Below are positions 55,409 through 64,000 of a stretch of 64,000 nucleotides of DNA, piece by piece. The stretch lies in assembly GCA_947073495.1 (NCBI GenBank), contig CAMTMX010000002.1, positions 1 to 64,000 of the forward strand. Direction: 5' to 3'. The position numbers were made by a program, and so were the translations under genes. The DNA comes from an uncultured Porphyromonadaceae bacterium (lineage in GTDB: Bacteria; Bacteroidota; Bacteroidia; Bacteroidales; Muribaculaceae). The notes beneath the pieces were generated by a model, which saw only the letters and a list, made by a program, of their open reading frames with translations, was not told the DNA's origin and searched no databases. How positions within the stretch are numbered: the first letter of the stretch is position 1; every line of letters starts with the position of its first letter.

Positions 55409-56482
55409 ATGAAAAAATTCAAAAGTATTGTAGTATTGGCAATGTCGGTTGCGTCTCAGATTTTAATGGGGTGTGGAGAAAAAATGCCTGATGGAGATTT
55501 GGATGATGTCAAAATGTATTGTGACTTTCCTAAGGTGATGAGTTTGGCAGAGAAGGATGGAGAGAGAGTCGATATAGACGCCTTGGGAATAATGGATTTT
55601 AAACTTGTGGATTCGCTGCTTATTGTTTCCACGCAGGATAAGAATGGATTATGGAAATTGTACCGCCTCCCAACATTTGATTCAGTTGGAAGTATTCTTA
55701 AATTGGGAAACGGTCCTTTGGAATTGGCATACCCATTGCCAATAAATCAAACCTCATTGGAATCAGATTTAACTGACGGGAAAAATATTCTCGAAATACC
55801 ACAATTTGATAAGAAGCAATTGGTTTCAATCGATTTGACTGCCTCATTGGATTCCTCTCAATTAATTGGAGAGACAAAAGAGATACCGAATGTTCCAGTA
55901 TTTCCGGTATTTTACTATTCTTTGCCAGAGTGTTACGGATATATGATTTCAGTGGATCCAGAGAAGTTGAAAATCAAAAGGGAACTATTTAAAGACGACA
56001 AATCTAAAGAATCAAGAGTCTTATCATTGCTTAACAACAGGAATGTAGACAGTATGGAGGATATCGGAGTATTGTCGAGTTTCCCTGTGTTTCAACCGGG
56101 TGGCAGCAGGGTTGCAGAGTTTCAGGCAACCAGAGGAATAATAAACGTCTTCGATTACCTGTCAGATGAAGGTTTTTCATTGGTGAGGTGTGGTGTCGAG
56201 ACAGATATTGCGTCTTCGTTTGAGCGGCGTGATAATAGTGTCACAATATATGGCGGGATCAATGCTTACAAAGATTTCTTTGTGGCCATTGAAAATGAAT
56301 ATGAAAACGAGCAACTATCGGGTCAGTCACTGCTTTTCTTTAATTGGGATGGAGAACCTATAATGAAGATAAATCTTCCTATGAAAAATGTAACTTGTTT
56401 CGATATCGATCTATATTCTTCAACTCTTTATATTTTGAATATAGAGGAAGATTGTATTTTGAGATATAATTTTGAATTTTAA
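55409..56482 (+). CDS. BF3164-like (TolB-like) lipoprotein
   Basis: 357 residues from the ATG at 55409, chosen because the lipoprotein signal (MKKFKSIVVLAMSV, cysteine in ILMGCGEKMPDGD) starts there; a frame further upstream adds eleven residues without purpose. The rest is a probable six-bladed propeller with repeats such as DFKLVDSLLIVSTQDKNGLW and FNWDGEPIMKINLPMKN. The family is common in Bacteroidales and has no known function. It lies 51 bases behind the ABC-F gene and 5 bases before a similar lipoprotein gene. Codon use is more AT-rich than in the flanking genes. Confidence 0.75.
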   Translation: MKKFKSIVVLAMSVASQILMGCGEKMPDGDLDDVKMYCDFPKVMSLAEKDGERVDIDALGIMDFKLVDSLLIVSTQDKNGLWKLYRLPTFDSVGSILKLGNGPLELAYPLPINQTSLESDLTDGKNILEIPQFDKKQLVSIDLTASLDSSQLIGETKEIPNVPVFPVFYYSLPECYGYMISVDPEKLKIKRELFKDDKSKESRVLSLLNNRNVDSMEDIGVLSSFPVFQPGGSRVAEFQATRGIINVFDYLSDEGFSLVRCGVETDIASSFERRDNSVTIYGGINAYKDFFVAIENEYENEQLSGQSLLFFNWDGEPIMKINLPMKNVTCFDIDLYSSTLYILNIEEDCILRYNFEF

Positions 56483-56487
56483 TTGTT

Positions 56488-57597
56488 ATGAGAGGATTGT
56501 TGACTGTTGCTGCAATCGGCGGCTTATTATTAACCGCTAATAGCGGATGTGGAAAGTCCGCAGGGAATGAATATGATAGTGAATTGAGACTGCAAAGCGA
56601 CACCATCAGAATTGACGCATCATCTATTGAGGGAAGTTTGCCGTCTTATATTTTTGTGAATGTAAACGGCAATGTTGTCAGCGGATATAATTATCGCACA
56701 AATTCAATAGACCGTTATGATATTGAATCAGGTATACCGGTGGGATCTGTAGTGTTGAATAGGGAAGGAGCAGACGGGATTCCCGGGAGAGTATCATTGA
56801 TAGAACAACTGACAGACAGTACGTTCGCTATTTTTGATGGGATCAAACTATATGAGGTGTCACTTGCCGGGAGTATCAAAAATTCGTATGAACTCCCGTT
56901 GGCTGAATATGCACTTCTTGAGAAGAATGCACGGTCAAGTGCCTCAAATATACTTATAAAGCCGGATAAAGGTAGTGTGAGCTATCCGATTGCGGAAAAT
57001 GGAGCAGTTTCCGTTGTAACATATAATTTTGCGAGTGATTCTATTGAAAACAGGATGCAATTGATTGAGGCTGGGGCACCTAAGGAATATGGATTCATGA
57101 GATATCCCAATGTCACGGTAACAGACAGTCTGATCATAGCGTCTTTCCCATACGAATCAAAATTTATGGTGAAAGACAGATCCACAGGTAATGTCCAAAC
57201 GATAGAAGACCATTCCAATTATGCAGCCGATCATGCAGAGAAATGTGTGGACGAAGATCCAGATGGCATATCCCGTCACGGCGTTGTCAATCCTCATTAT
57301 TTCCCGGTTGAATACATGAAAGACATGGGTGTGTACGTGCAGTTTTATCTTACTCCTTCACTTGAAGAATATTCAAATGACATTGAAAAAGGGATGTATT
57401 CAAGGCGACTCTGTCTGAAAGTGTTTGACGATAACTTTAATAAGATAGGGGAGTGGCAGTTGGAGGAGAATAAATTTGATCCTTATATGGGGTGGAAAGT
57501 CGCTGACAATGCAATTCTTCTTTTTGAAGACAATATCCTCAACGATAGTGATGACAATGAAGACCTTTTGAAAATAACAAGGTTGCGTCTTGAATAA
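56488..57597 (+). CDS. DUF4221/BF3164-like propeller lipoprotein
   Basis: 369 residues, lipoprotein signal (LLTANSGCGKSAGNEYDSE). Propeller-like repeats include YIFVNVNGNVVSGYNYRTNS, DRYDIESG and GEWQLEENKFDPYMGW. It shares general layout with the gene before it and is probably a diverged paralogue in one operon; no catalytic residues can be seen. AT-rich like its partner. Function unknown. Confidence 0.7.
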   Translation: MRGLLTVAAIGGLLLTANSGCGKSAGNEYDSELRLQSDTIRIDASSIEGSLPSYIFVNVNGNVVSGYNYRTNSIDRYDIESGIPVGSVVLNREGADGIPGRVSLIEQLTDSTFAIFDGIKLYEVSLAGSIKNSYELPLAEYALLEKNARSSASNILIKPDKGSVSYPIAENGAVSVVTYNFASDSIENRMQLIEAGAPKEYGFMRYPNVTVTDSLIIASFPYESKFMVKDRSTGNVQTIEDHSNYAADHAEKCVDEDPDGISRHGVVNPHYFPVEYMKDMGVYVQFYLTPSLEEYSNDIEKGMYSRRLCLKVFDDNFNKIGEWQLEENKFDPYMGWKVADNAILLFEDNILNDSDDNEDLLKITRLRLE

Positions 57598-57635
57598 CAA
57601 CGAAGATGAGTAATTTTTCAATTTATTGAAGATGT

Positions 57636-57667
57636 TTTGCATATATTCTTCTGAGTTGCTACTTTTG
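57636..57667 (+). promoter_or_regulatory. Promoter of the DegT aminotransferase gene
   Basis: TTTG (57636-57639), 20 bases, TACTTTTG (57660-57667): a textbook Bacteroidetes housekeeping promoter. The start codon at 57723 follows a leader of about 50 bases. Confidence 0.8.
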
Positions 57668-57722
57668 TAACTTAAAAGTTATGAAAAGGGAAAGGTGGAA
57701 TCTTTTACTGACTGAATAAAGT

Positions 57723-58958
57723 ATGAACAAGCGAATATTGCTTTGTCTTTGCCACATGAGCGGCAAGGAGATGGATTTCATAAATGAAGCTTTTGCGGAG
57801 AATTGGGTATTGCCTCTCGGACCGAATGTCAACGGCTTTGAGAAAGACCTTGAGCATTTTTTTATTTACGGAGAGACTGATGCGAAAGGAGAGTCGACAA
57901 CCGTGCAGGCTCCCGGTCTTGAGATAAGTCATGACCGGACTTTGCTTGCGCAGAAGAGGATTGTGGCGCTTTCAGCCGGGACAGCCGCTATTCATTTGGG
58001 GCTTGTAGCGTTAGGAGTGGGACACGGTGACGAGGTGATGGTGCAGAGTTTTACTTTCAGCGCATCGGCAAATCCAGTCACTTATGTGGGAGCAACTCCT
58101 GTCTTTGTAGATTCCGAACCTGACACATGGAACATGGATCCCCGTTTGCTTGACGAAGCTATAGCCGACAGAATTAAAAAGACCGGCAAAAAGCCCAAGG
58201 CAATCATCCCTGTCTATCTTTATGGAATGCCTGCAAAGATAGATGAGATTCTTGCTGTTGCCGCGAAATGGGAAATCCCGGTGCTTGAAGACTCCGCCGA
58301 GGCTTTCGGAAGCCGCTATAACGGACAATATTGCGGCACGTTCGGGCGCTACGGCGTGCTTTCTTTCAACGGAAACAAGATGATCACAACCTCCGGAGGC
58401 GGAGCCTTGATCTGCCCGGATGAAGATACAGCGAAGCTTGTGACAAGTTATGCCACTCAATCACGCGAGCCTTATCCGTGGTATCAGCATGAACGGATAG
58501 GCTACAACTATCGGCTCAGCAATATTTCAGCCGGTATCGGTCGCGGGCAGATGACAATCGTTGATGAACATCTTGCCCACCACCGGTATGTGCAGAGCCG
58601 CTATAGGGAACTGCTTGCCGATATCCACGGCGTTGAGTTGCATGAGAACCCCGGACCGGAATTCGACAGCAATTTCTGGCTATGTGCCATAACATTTAAT
58701 GGCGCGGTTAGAGTGAAAGGAGACGACGGCTGCGGCGCTCCGGAGGCGATGCGCAGAATGTTGGAGAAAGAAAATATCGAGACGCGACATCTCTGGAAAC
58801 CGATGCATCTGCAGCCGGTGTTTGCCGATTGTCCGGCATACGTCAACGGTGTCAGTGAAGATCTTTTCAACCGGGGACTTTGTATCCCGGCAGGACCCTA
58901 CGTTGGCGACGCAGAGATTATGCGCGTTGTCAACTCAATAAAATCCTCGATGCTTTAG
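57723..58958 (+). CDS. DegT/DnrJ/EryC1/StrS family PLP aminotransferase
   Basis: 411 residues, cytosolic. These enzymes transaminate keto-sugars to make amino sugars for surface polysaccharides. Landmarks: GKEMDFINEAFAENWVLPLG, ALSAGTAAIHLGLVALGVGH, VMVQSFTFSASANPVTYVGA, VLEDSAEAFGSRYNG, and the PLP lysine K219 in SFNGNKMITTSGGGAL. The family usually has an Asp-containing pattern before the lysine, here EDSAEAFGS. The closest kind is the Bacteroidales group with HMSGKEM near the start. No other sugar-nucleotide gene is near, so the product sugar cannot be inferred. Confidence 0.93.
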   Translation: MNKRILLCLCHMSGKEMDFINEAFAENWVLPLGPNVNGFEKDLEHFFIYGETDAKGESTTVQAPGLEISHDRTLLAQKRIVALSAGTAAIHLGLVALGVGHGDEVMVQSFTFSASANPVTYVGATPVFVDSEPDTWNMDPRLLDEAIADRIKKTGKKPKAIIPVYLYGMPAKIDEILAVAAKWEIPVLEDSAEAFGSRYNGQYCGTFGRYGVLSFNGNKMITTSGGGALICPDEDTAKLVTSYATQSREPYPWYQHERIGYNYRLSNISAGIGRGQMTIVDEHLAHHRYVQSRYRELLADIHGVELHENPGPEFDSNFWLCAITFNGAVRVKGDDGCGAPEAMRRMLEKENIETRHLWKPMHLQPVFADCPAYVNGVSEDLFNRGLCIPAGPYVGDAEIMRVVNSIKSSML

Positions 58959-58960
58959 GT

Positions 58961-59160
58961 GAACATAAGGACAAAAGGACAGAAGTTTAAATAGAAACAT
59001 AAGGACAAAAGGACAGAAGTTTAAATAAAACAAAAGGATAGAAGTTTAATAAATATAGGGACTTAAATATATTTATGTTCTGCTTTACTTCTGTTCATCA
59101 ACATTGCTTCTGTACTTCTGTTCAACAATGATTCTTATGTACTTTTGTTTTTCTGTTCTC
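58961..59160. repeat. Spacer of direct and inverted word repeats
   Basis: ACATAAGGACAAAAGGACAG then AAGTTTAAATA occurs twice with a 33-base period (58963 and 58996), with a third shorter copy near 59031. From about 59077 to 59158 the complement appears in varied form: CTTCTGTTC, CTTCTGTACTTCTGTTC, TTATGTACTTTTG, TTCTGTTC. The left and right parts can pair into a long imperfect stem. No gene. Confidence 0.75.
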
Positions 59161-59254
59161 TTTATTTGTTTGAGTGTCTGTTGCAATATATGGAGTGGAC
59201 AGACGTTTGGGAAAATGATCAGGCAGAAGCTGCAAACAATTAAAAGGATTTGAA

Positions 59255-60649
59255 TTGACATCAGATATAAAATTGATACGGGAAGGGCAGCCGTTGTCAT
59301 GGGGACAACGGCTGTCGCTCACTGTGTCGTTGTCATTGCCTGCGATGCTTGCTCAATTGTCGAGCATCGCCATGCAATATATCGACGCCTCGATGGTAGG
59401 GCGGCTCGGTGCCGACGATTCCGCCTCGATAGGTCTTGTCTCCACAAGTCTTTGGCTGTTTTGGGGAATCTGTTCTGCGATGACTTCCGGCTACTCCGTT
59501 CAAGTGGCTCATAAGGTCGGAGCCAACGATGCGGAAGGGGCGAGACGGGTGTTCCGGCAAGGTATAATAGCATCGTTGATCTTCAGCCTGGTGATCACTG
59601 CCATCGGTGTTGGGATTGCCGGGGATCTCCCAAGATGGCTTGGCGGGGAAGCGGAGATATGCGGCAACGCCACTCTATATTTTGTTGTGTTTGTTGCTGC
59701 GTTGCCGTTGCTGACACTGAATTATCTTGCAGGGGGTATGCTGCGTTGTACCGGAAATATGAAAGTGCCGAGCATGATAAGCGGGCTGATGTGCCTTCTT
59801 GATTGTGTGTTTAATTTCCTTCTTATTTTCCCTTCGCACACCTATTCCCCTTTGGGAATGGAGATAACAGTGCCTGGAGCGGGGTTAGGGGTTCTTGGGG
59901 CGGCCTTGGGGACAGTCGGAGCAGAAGCCGTGTGTGCTGTGCTGATGATGTGGTATGCCTGCCGTCGACAGAATGAGATAAAACTTAAGGGACATCCGGG
60001 ACCATGGAAACTTTCGCGTGAAATCACGCGAAAGGCAGCGGGAATATCCTTCCCCATGACTGTTGAACACGCAGTTATATGTGGTGCGCAGATAGCGGTC
60101 ACGACAATCGTTGCTCCGTTGGGGGTTGTGGCAATAGCCGCCAACGCTTTCGCAGTGACTGCAGAAAGCCTGTGTTATATGCCGGGCTATGGAATCGGTG
60201 ACGCCGCGATGGCGCTGACAGGACAGAGCCACGGGGCACAACGCCCGAGGCTTACCCGGAAATTCGGATATATGGCAGTAGGGTTAGGAATGGTGGTTAT
60301 GGCTGTCATGGGGTTGTTGATGTATGTGTTTGCGCAAGATATAATGTCACTGATTACGCCTGTGGAGGCTATCAGCACACTCGGAGCCAAAGTGCTTCGC
60401 ATAGAGGCGTGGGCGGAGCCGATGTTTGCCGCGTCGATAGTGGCTTACGGCGCGTTTGTGGGGGTAGGGCACACGACAGTGCCTGCGCTTATGAATTTCG
60501 GTAGCATCTGGCTTGTGAGAGTCCCTCTTGCATGGTGGTTGTCGAAGAGCATGGGACTTGAGGGGGTGTGGATAGCGATGTGCACAGAACTGATGTTCAG
60601 AGGTGGAATTTTTCTGACACGCCTTTTCTTTTTCAGGTGGAATAAATAA
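59255..60649 (+). CDS. MATE family efflux transporter
   Basis: 464 residues with about twelve membrane segments in two similar halves. Landmarks: LSLPAMLAQLSSIAMQYIDASMVGRLG in the first helices, CSAMTSGYSVQVAHKVGAND, and GIGDAAMALTGQSHGAQRP in the second half. MATE pumps export cationic compounds with a sodium or proton gradient; the substrate is not predictable. The start is a TTG at 59255 with AAAGGA upstream, since no in-frame ATG precedes the first helix and the first residues (LIREGQPLSWGQRL) match the family. It follows a repeat-rich spacer. Confidence 0.92.
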   Translation: MTSDIKLIREGQPLSWGQRLSLTVSLSLPAMLAQLSSIAMQYIDASMVGRLGADDSASIGLVSTSLWLFWGICSAMTSGYSVQVAHKVGANDAEGARRVFRQGIIASLIFSLVITAIGVGIAGDLPRWLGGEAEICGNATLYFVVFVAALPLLTLNYLAGGMLRCTGNMKVPSMISGLMCLLDCVFNFLLIFPSHTYSPLGMEITVPGAGLGVLGAALGTVGAEAVCAVLMMWYACRRQNEIKLKGHPGPWKLSREITRKAAGISFPMTVEHAVICGAQIAVTTIVAPLGVVAIAANAFAVTAESLCYMPGYGIGDAAMALTGQSHGAQRPRLTRKFGYMAVGLGMVVMAVMGLLMYVFAQDIMSLITPVEAISTLGAKVLRIEAWAEPMFAASIVAYGAFVGVGHTTVPALMNFGSIWLVRVPLAWWLSKSMGLEGVWIAMCTELMFRGGIFLTRLFFFRWNK

Positions 60650-60731
60650 AGGGGATGTAGAAGCAAAGATACAGGGGAAACGATAAATTTCATAAAAAGA
60701 GAAAAGTTGTTAAAAAATACCTTGGGAAAAC

Positions 60732-60763
60732 TTTGTAAGAATGGACAAAAAAACATAAATTTG
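60732..60763 (+). promoter_or_regulatory. Promoter of the succinate dehydrogenase/fumarate reductase operon
   Basis: TTTG (60732-60735), 20 bases, TAAATTTG (60756-60763), exact in both boxes and spacing. The leader of about 115 bases holds a small hairpin CGCCGG/CCGGCG (60774-60799). Confidence 0.82.
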
Positions 60764-60882
60764 CACATATTTACGCCGGGTGTGTCTCCATGTCCGGCGA
60801 TAAGGACTTTCCCCTGAGAGAATCAAACTGAGATTTAAAAACTCAATAACTAATAATAATTTAAATTAAACTAAAAACTGCT

Positions 60883-61863
60883 ATGTGGTTATCAAGCTCA
60901 TCTGTAGGACGTAAGTTCGTCATGGCCGTCACCGGCGCCGTGCTCGTCCTATTCCTCACATTTCACTGTTTGATGAATGCCATAGCTATCTGCTGGCCAG
61001 CCGCCTACAACTCGGTATGCGAGTTCCTTGGCGCTAACTGGTATGCGTTGATCGCGTCAGCCGGATTGGCTTTGTTCATCATCATCCACATCATCTATGC
61101 GGTGATGCTCACCCTTCAGAACAGGAAGGCACGTGGAGCAGACCGTTATGCCATCTCCCGTCGTCCCAAGACTGTGGAATGGTCAAGCCAGAACATGCTT
61201 GTGCTCGGCATTGTGATCCTTGCTTTCCTTGTGGTTCATCTTATCCAGTTCTGGGCAAAGATGCAGCTTCAGGAGATCAGGGGCGTGCATGACGTGCTTC
61301 CTCCCGCAGCAGGCACGCTCTTCATTCAGGAGGCGTTCTCTTGCGTATGGACACCGATCGTCTACATTGTCGGCTTTATCGCCCTATGGTTCCACCTGAA
61401 CCATGGTATCTGGTCAATGTTCCAGTCAATCGGATGGGACAATCAGGTATGGATCTGCCGTCTTAAGAAGGTGGCTTGCTGGTGGAGCTCAATCGTAGTG
61501 CTTCTTTTCATAGCACAGGCGATTGTATTCACAGTAAAAGCACACGAGAACTACTACAAGACGGACGAGGTGCTCCGTCAGCAATATAAGGAGATGCTCG
61601 TGCCTATGTTTGAGAAAGACTTCGGTCCTGACGCAGCCAACGCTATCACGGCAGCTCCTTTCGATCAGATGAAGCAGATGATCCAGGGCACACTCTCCCA
61701 GATGGAGGCTCCGGAGGCTCAAAGCTATTTTGCAAACGATCCTCAGTTCCCCGCCCGTCTTGAAACCATTAAGCGCGCAGCCGCTCTTATCGAATATCTC
61801 GATGTAGACGCAGCTCCCTCTGCCGATCTCCCTACAGAAACCACACCCCAACCAGCCAACTAA
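60883..61863 (+). CDS. Succinate dehydrogenase/fumarate reductase cytochrome b subunit, extended
   Basis: 326 residues. Five membrane helices make up residues about 1-225, of the cytochrome b558 (SdhC/FrdC) type; candidate haem-ligand histidines lie in [30 protein letters not shown] and [20 protein letters not shown]. It anchors the complex to the inner membrane and carries electrons between quinone and the flavoprotein. Homologues have about 220-235 residues; here about 95 extra residues follow the last helix, soluble and charged ([20 protein letters not shown] to the proline/threonine-rich end). First gene of the operon, 8 bases before the flavoprotein gene. Confidence 0.94.
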   Translation: MWLSSSSVGRKFVMAVTGAVLVLFLTFHCLMNAIAICWPAAYNSVCEFLGANWYALIASAGLALFIIIHIIYAVMLTLQNRKARGADRYAISRRPKTVEWSSQNMLVLGIVILAFLVVHLIQFWAKMQLQEIRGVHDVLPPAAGTLFIQEAFSCVWTPIVYIVGFIALWFHLNHGIWSMFQSIGWDNQVWICRLKKVACWWSSIVVLLFIAQAIVFTVKAHENYYKTDEVLRQQYKEMLVPMFEKDFGPDAANAITAAPFDQMKQMIQGTLSQMEAPEAQSYFANDPQFPARLETIKRAAALIEYLDVDAAPSADLPTETTPQPAN

Positions 61864-61871
61864 TTAGCGAT

Positions 61872-63896
61872 ATGGAAAATATAAAAGAAAACATCAGAAT
61901 AATGAATCCGGCTGATTCCAAGATCCCGGAGGGTCCTGTCGCTGAGAAATGGACCAACTACAAGGCTCACCAGAAACTCGTCAACCCCGCCAACAAGCGC
62001 CGTCTCGACGTGATCGTTGTCGGCACAGGTCTTGCAGGCGCATCTGCAGCATCAACACTTGCAGAGATGGGTTTCAACGTGCTTAACTTCTGTATTCAGG
62101 ACAGCCCCCGCCGTGCACACTCAATCGCTGCACAGGGCGGTATCAATGCTGCAAAGAATTATCAGAACGACGGTGACTCCGTATATCGTCTTTTCTATGA
62201 CACAGTGAAAGGTGGCGACTACCGTGCCCGCGAGGCAAACGTATATCGTCTTGCCGAGGTGTCAAACAACATCATCGACCAGTGTGTGGCTCAGGGTGTG
62301 CCTTTCGCACGTGAATACGGCGGTCTTCTTGCCAACCGTTCATTCGGTGGCGCTCAGGTGAGCCGTACATTCTATGCAAAAGGTCAGACCGGCCAGCAGC
62401 TTCTTCTCGGTGCATATTCTTCGCTCAACCGCCAGATCCAGGCAGGGAAGGTGAAGAGCTACAACCGTTATGAGATGCACGACGTGGTGCTTATTAAGGA
62501 TAAGGATGGCGTGGAACGCGCACGCGGTATCATTGCCAAGAACCTTGTGACAGGTAAGCTCGAGCGTTTCGCAGCACACGCTGTAGTCATCGCAACCGGC
62601 GGATACGGCAACACATACTTCCTTTCAACAAATGCAATGGGCTGCAACTGCTCGGCTGCCATGGCATGCTACCGCAAGGGTGCATACTTCGCAAACCCCG
62701 CTTACGTGCAGATCCACCCGACCTGTATCCCCGTTCACGGCGACAAGCAGTCAAAGCTTACTTTGATGTCTGAGTCTCTCCGTAACGACGGACGTATCTG
62801 GGTGCCCAAGAAACTTGAAGACGCAGTAAAACTTCAGAAGGGTCAGATCAAGGGTAGCGATATCCCTGAAGAGGACCGCGACTACTATCTGGAGCGCCGT
62901 TACCCGGCATTCGGCAACCTCGTTCCGCGTGACGTGGCATCACGCGCCGCAAAAGAACGTTGTGACGCCGGCTTCGGTGTAAACAATACCGGTCTTGCCG
63001 TGTTCCTCGACTTCTCAGAGGCTATCAACCGTCTCGGCATTGACGTTGTGCGTCAGCGCTACGGCAACCTCTTCGACATGTATGAGGAGATCACTGACGT
63101 CAACCCGGGTGAATTCGCTCGTGAGGCAAACGGCGTGAACTACTACAACCCGATGATGATCTTCCCGGCTATCCACTACACAATGGGTGGTATCTGGGTT
63201 GACTATGAGCTTCAGACTTCAGTGAAGGGTCTGTTTGCAATCGGCGAGTGCAACTTCTCCGACCACGGTGCCAACCGTCTTGGCGCATCCGCACTCATGC
63301 AGGGTCTTGCCGACGGTTATTTCGTTCTTCCTTACACAATCCAGAACTATCTCAGCGACCAGATCACAGTTCCGCGTTTCACAACAGACACTCCGGAATT
63401 TGATGCTGCCGAGGCTAAATGCCAGGAGAACCTTGACCGTCTGATGAACATCAAGGGTAAACGTTCGGTAGATTCACTCCACAAGGAACTTGGTCACATC
63501 ATGTGGGAGTATGTAGGTATGGCACGCGACAAGGAAGGTCTTGAACTTGCTCTTCAGAAACTCAAGGATATCCGCGAGACATTCAACAAAGATCTCTTCA
63601 TACCCGGCACTCAAGACGGCATGAACATAGAGCTTGACAAGGCGTTCCGCCTGAATGACTTCATCACAATGGGTGAGCTTATCGCTTATGACGCACTCAA
63701 CCGCAACGAAAGCTGTGGCGGTCACTTCCGTACAGAATATCAGACTCCGGAAGGCGAGGCGCTCCGCGATGACAAGGACTACTTCTACGTGAGCTGCTGG
63801 GATTATGCCGGCTCTGACTCGAAGGCTCCTACACTCATCAAAGAACCTCTCCACTACGAGGCTATCAAGGTTCAGACACGTAACTATAAGTCATAA
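61872..63896 (+). CDS. Succinate dehydrogenase/fumarate reductase flavoprotein subunit
   Basis: 674 residues. Rossmann FAD motif [20 protein letters not shown] (residues about 47-66), the histidine that binds FAD covalently at about H83 ([17 protein letters not shown]), the active-site region [19 protein letters not shown], and [20 protein letters not shown] with the conserved HxxxG arrangement. The C-terminal helical domain ends in the capping block. In anaerobic Bacteroidales the complex mainly reduces fumarate to succinate at the inner membrane. The length and sequence fit the b558-linked type. The iron-sulphur subunit gene follows. Confidence 0.97.
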   Translation: MENIKENIRIMNPADSKIPEGPVAEKWTNYKAHQKLVNPANKRRLDVIVVGTGLAGASAASTLAEMGFNVLNFCIQDSPRRAHSIAAQGGINAAKNYQNDGDSVYRLFYDTVKGGDYRAREANVYRLAEVSNNIIDQCVAQGVPFAREYGGLLANRSFGGAQVSRTFYAKGQTGQQLLLGAYSSLNRQIQAGKVKSYNRYEMHDVVLIKDKDGVERARGIIAKNLVTGKLERFAAHAVVIATGGYGNTYFLSTNAMGCNCSAAMACYRKGAYFANPAYVQIHPTCIPVHGDKQSKLTLMSESLRNDGRIWVPKKLEDAVKLQKGQIKGSDIPEEDRDYYLERRYPAFGNLVPRDVASRAAKERCDAGFGVNNTGLAVFLDFSEAINRLGIDVVRQRYGNLFDMYEEITDVNPGEFAREANGVNYYNPMMIFPAIHYTMGGIWVDYELQTSVKGLFAIGECNFSDHGANRLGASALMQGLADGYFVLPYTIQNYLSDQITVPRFTTDTPEFDAAEAKCQENLDRLMNIKGKRSVDSLHKELGHIMWEYVGMARDKEGLELALQKLKDIRETFNKDLFIPGTQDGMNIELDKAFRLNDFITMGELIAYDALNRNESCGGHFRTEYQTPEGEALRDDKDYFYVSCWDYAGSDSKAPTLIKEPLHYEAIKVQTRNYKS

Positions 63897-63922
63897 ACAT
63901 ACTCTAAACAGAAATTTCAATC

Positions 63923-64000
63923 ATGGAAGAAAATATAATGAAAGTCAACCTCAAGGTTTGGCGTCAGGCCAATCCGAGAGAAAAGGGCGGTTTTGTGACT
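63923..64000 (+). CDS. Succinate dehydrogenase/fumarate reductase iron-sulphur subunit (start only)
   Basis: Only the first 26 codons are in the window: MEENIMKVNLKVWRQANPRE then KGGFVT. This is the normal N-terminus of the iron-sulphur subunit, and the position 26 bases after the flavoprotein gene fits the order cytochrome b, flavoprotein, iron-sulphur protein. The gene runs past the right edge. Confidence 0.88.
   Translation, partial: MEENIMKVNLKVWRQANPREKGGFVT

Noticed and set aside
59255-59257. ATG start for the MATE gene further upstream
   Set aside because: No in-frame ATG lies before the first membrane helix in a sensible position; TTG with a purine-rich stretch fits best.

Overview
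The window looks like a chromosome segment of a gut member of the order Bacteroidales, probably Muribaculaceae-like. The order rests on two SusC/SusD pairs, a hybrid two-component regulator, DUF3823 and DUF1735 lipoproteins, BF3164/DUF4221-type lipoproteins, and promoters of the Bacteroidetes type (TTTG, about 20 nt, TAnnTTTG). The family is a guess. I saw no rRNA, tRNA or CRISPR array.

Layout. 0.2-1.9 kb: a leucine-rich-repeat secreted protein and proC. 2.2-23 kb: an alpha-mannan utilisation locus with GH125, a hybrid two-component sensor (HTCS), a DUF4965-type protein, GH2, a surface lipoprotein, GH76, SusC, SusD and DUF3823. 23.2-27 kb: marC, a REP-associated (RAYT/IS200-like) transposase with its palindromic repeats, an ECF sigma factor with a membrane partner, and a divergent DUF6249 gene. 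27-42 kb: a second locus on the minus strand with GH16, a membrane-anchored SARP-like regulator, SusC, SusD, DUF1735-discoidin, GH29 and ricin-GH2; its enzymes fit a fucosylated, galactose-containing host glycan such as mucin O-glycan (inference). 42.2-43.8 kb: an AAA/PD-(D/E)XK protein. 43.9-53.6 kb: more mannan-type genes (GH92, an unrecognised TIM-barrel candidate, a second GH76, a phosphomannose-isomerase-like cupin, GH78). 53.7-64 kb: ABC-F, two propeller lipoproteins, a DegT aminotransferase, a MATE pump and the succinate dehydrogenase/fumarate reductase operon, cut by the window end.

How they work together. Endo-mannanases (GH76) would cut alpha-1,6-mannan at the surface, SusC/SusD would import the products, and GH92, GH125 and the second GH76 would finish them in the periplasm. 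The two mannan-type blocks are 20 kb apart but share a promoter element: a 40-nt GCCAAAT/ATTTGGC inverted repeat upstream of the 13.3-kb operon and between the divergent genes at 46.3 kb, with matching half-sites before GH125 (3.8 kb) and before the 8.2-kb gene. Their spacing to the -7 box is fixed at 77-78 or 88 nt. The HTCS is the obvious candidate to bind it, yet its AraC domain is cut by an in-frame TAA, with the expected last 21 residues still readable behind the stop.

Other points: two mirrored ECF-type promoters (TGTAACC, 16 nt, CGTCTAA) between the sigma gene and its divergent neighbour, a RAYT with an extra C-terminal domain, and several spacers made of imperfect direct and inverted word repeats. 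All functions come from reading motifs by eye; no database search was run.
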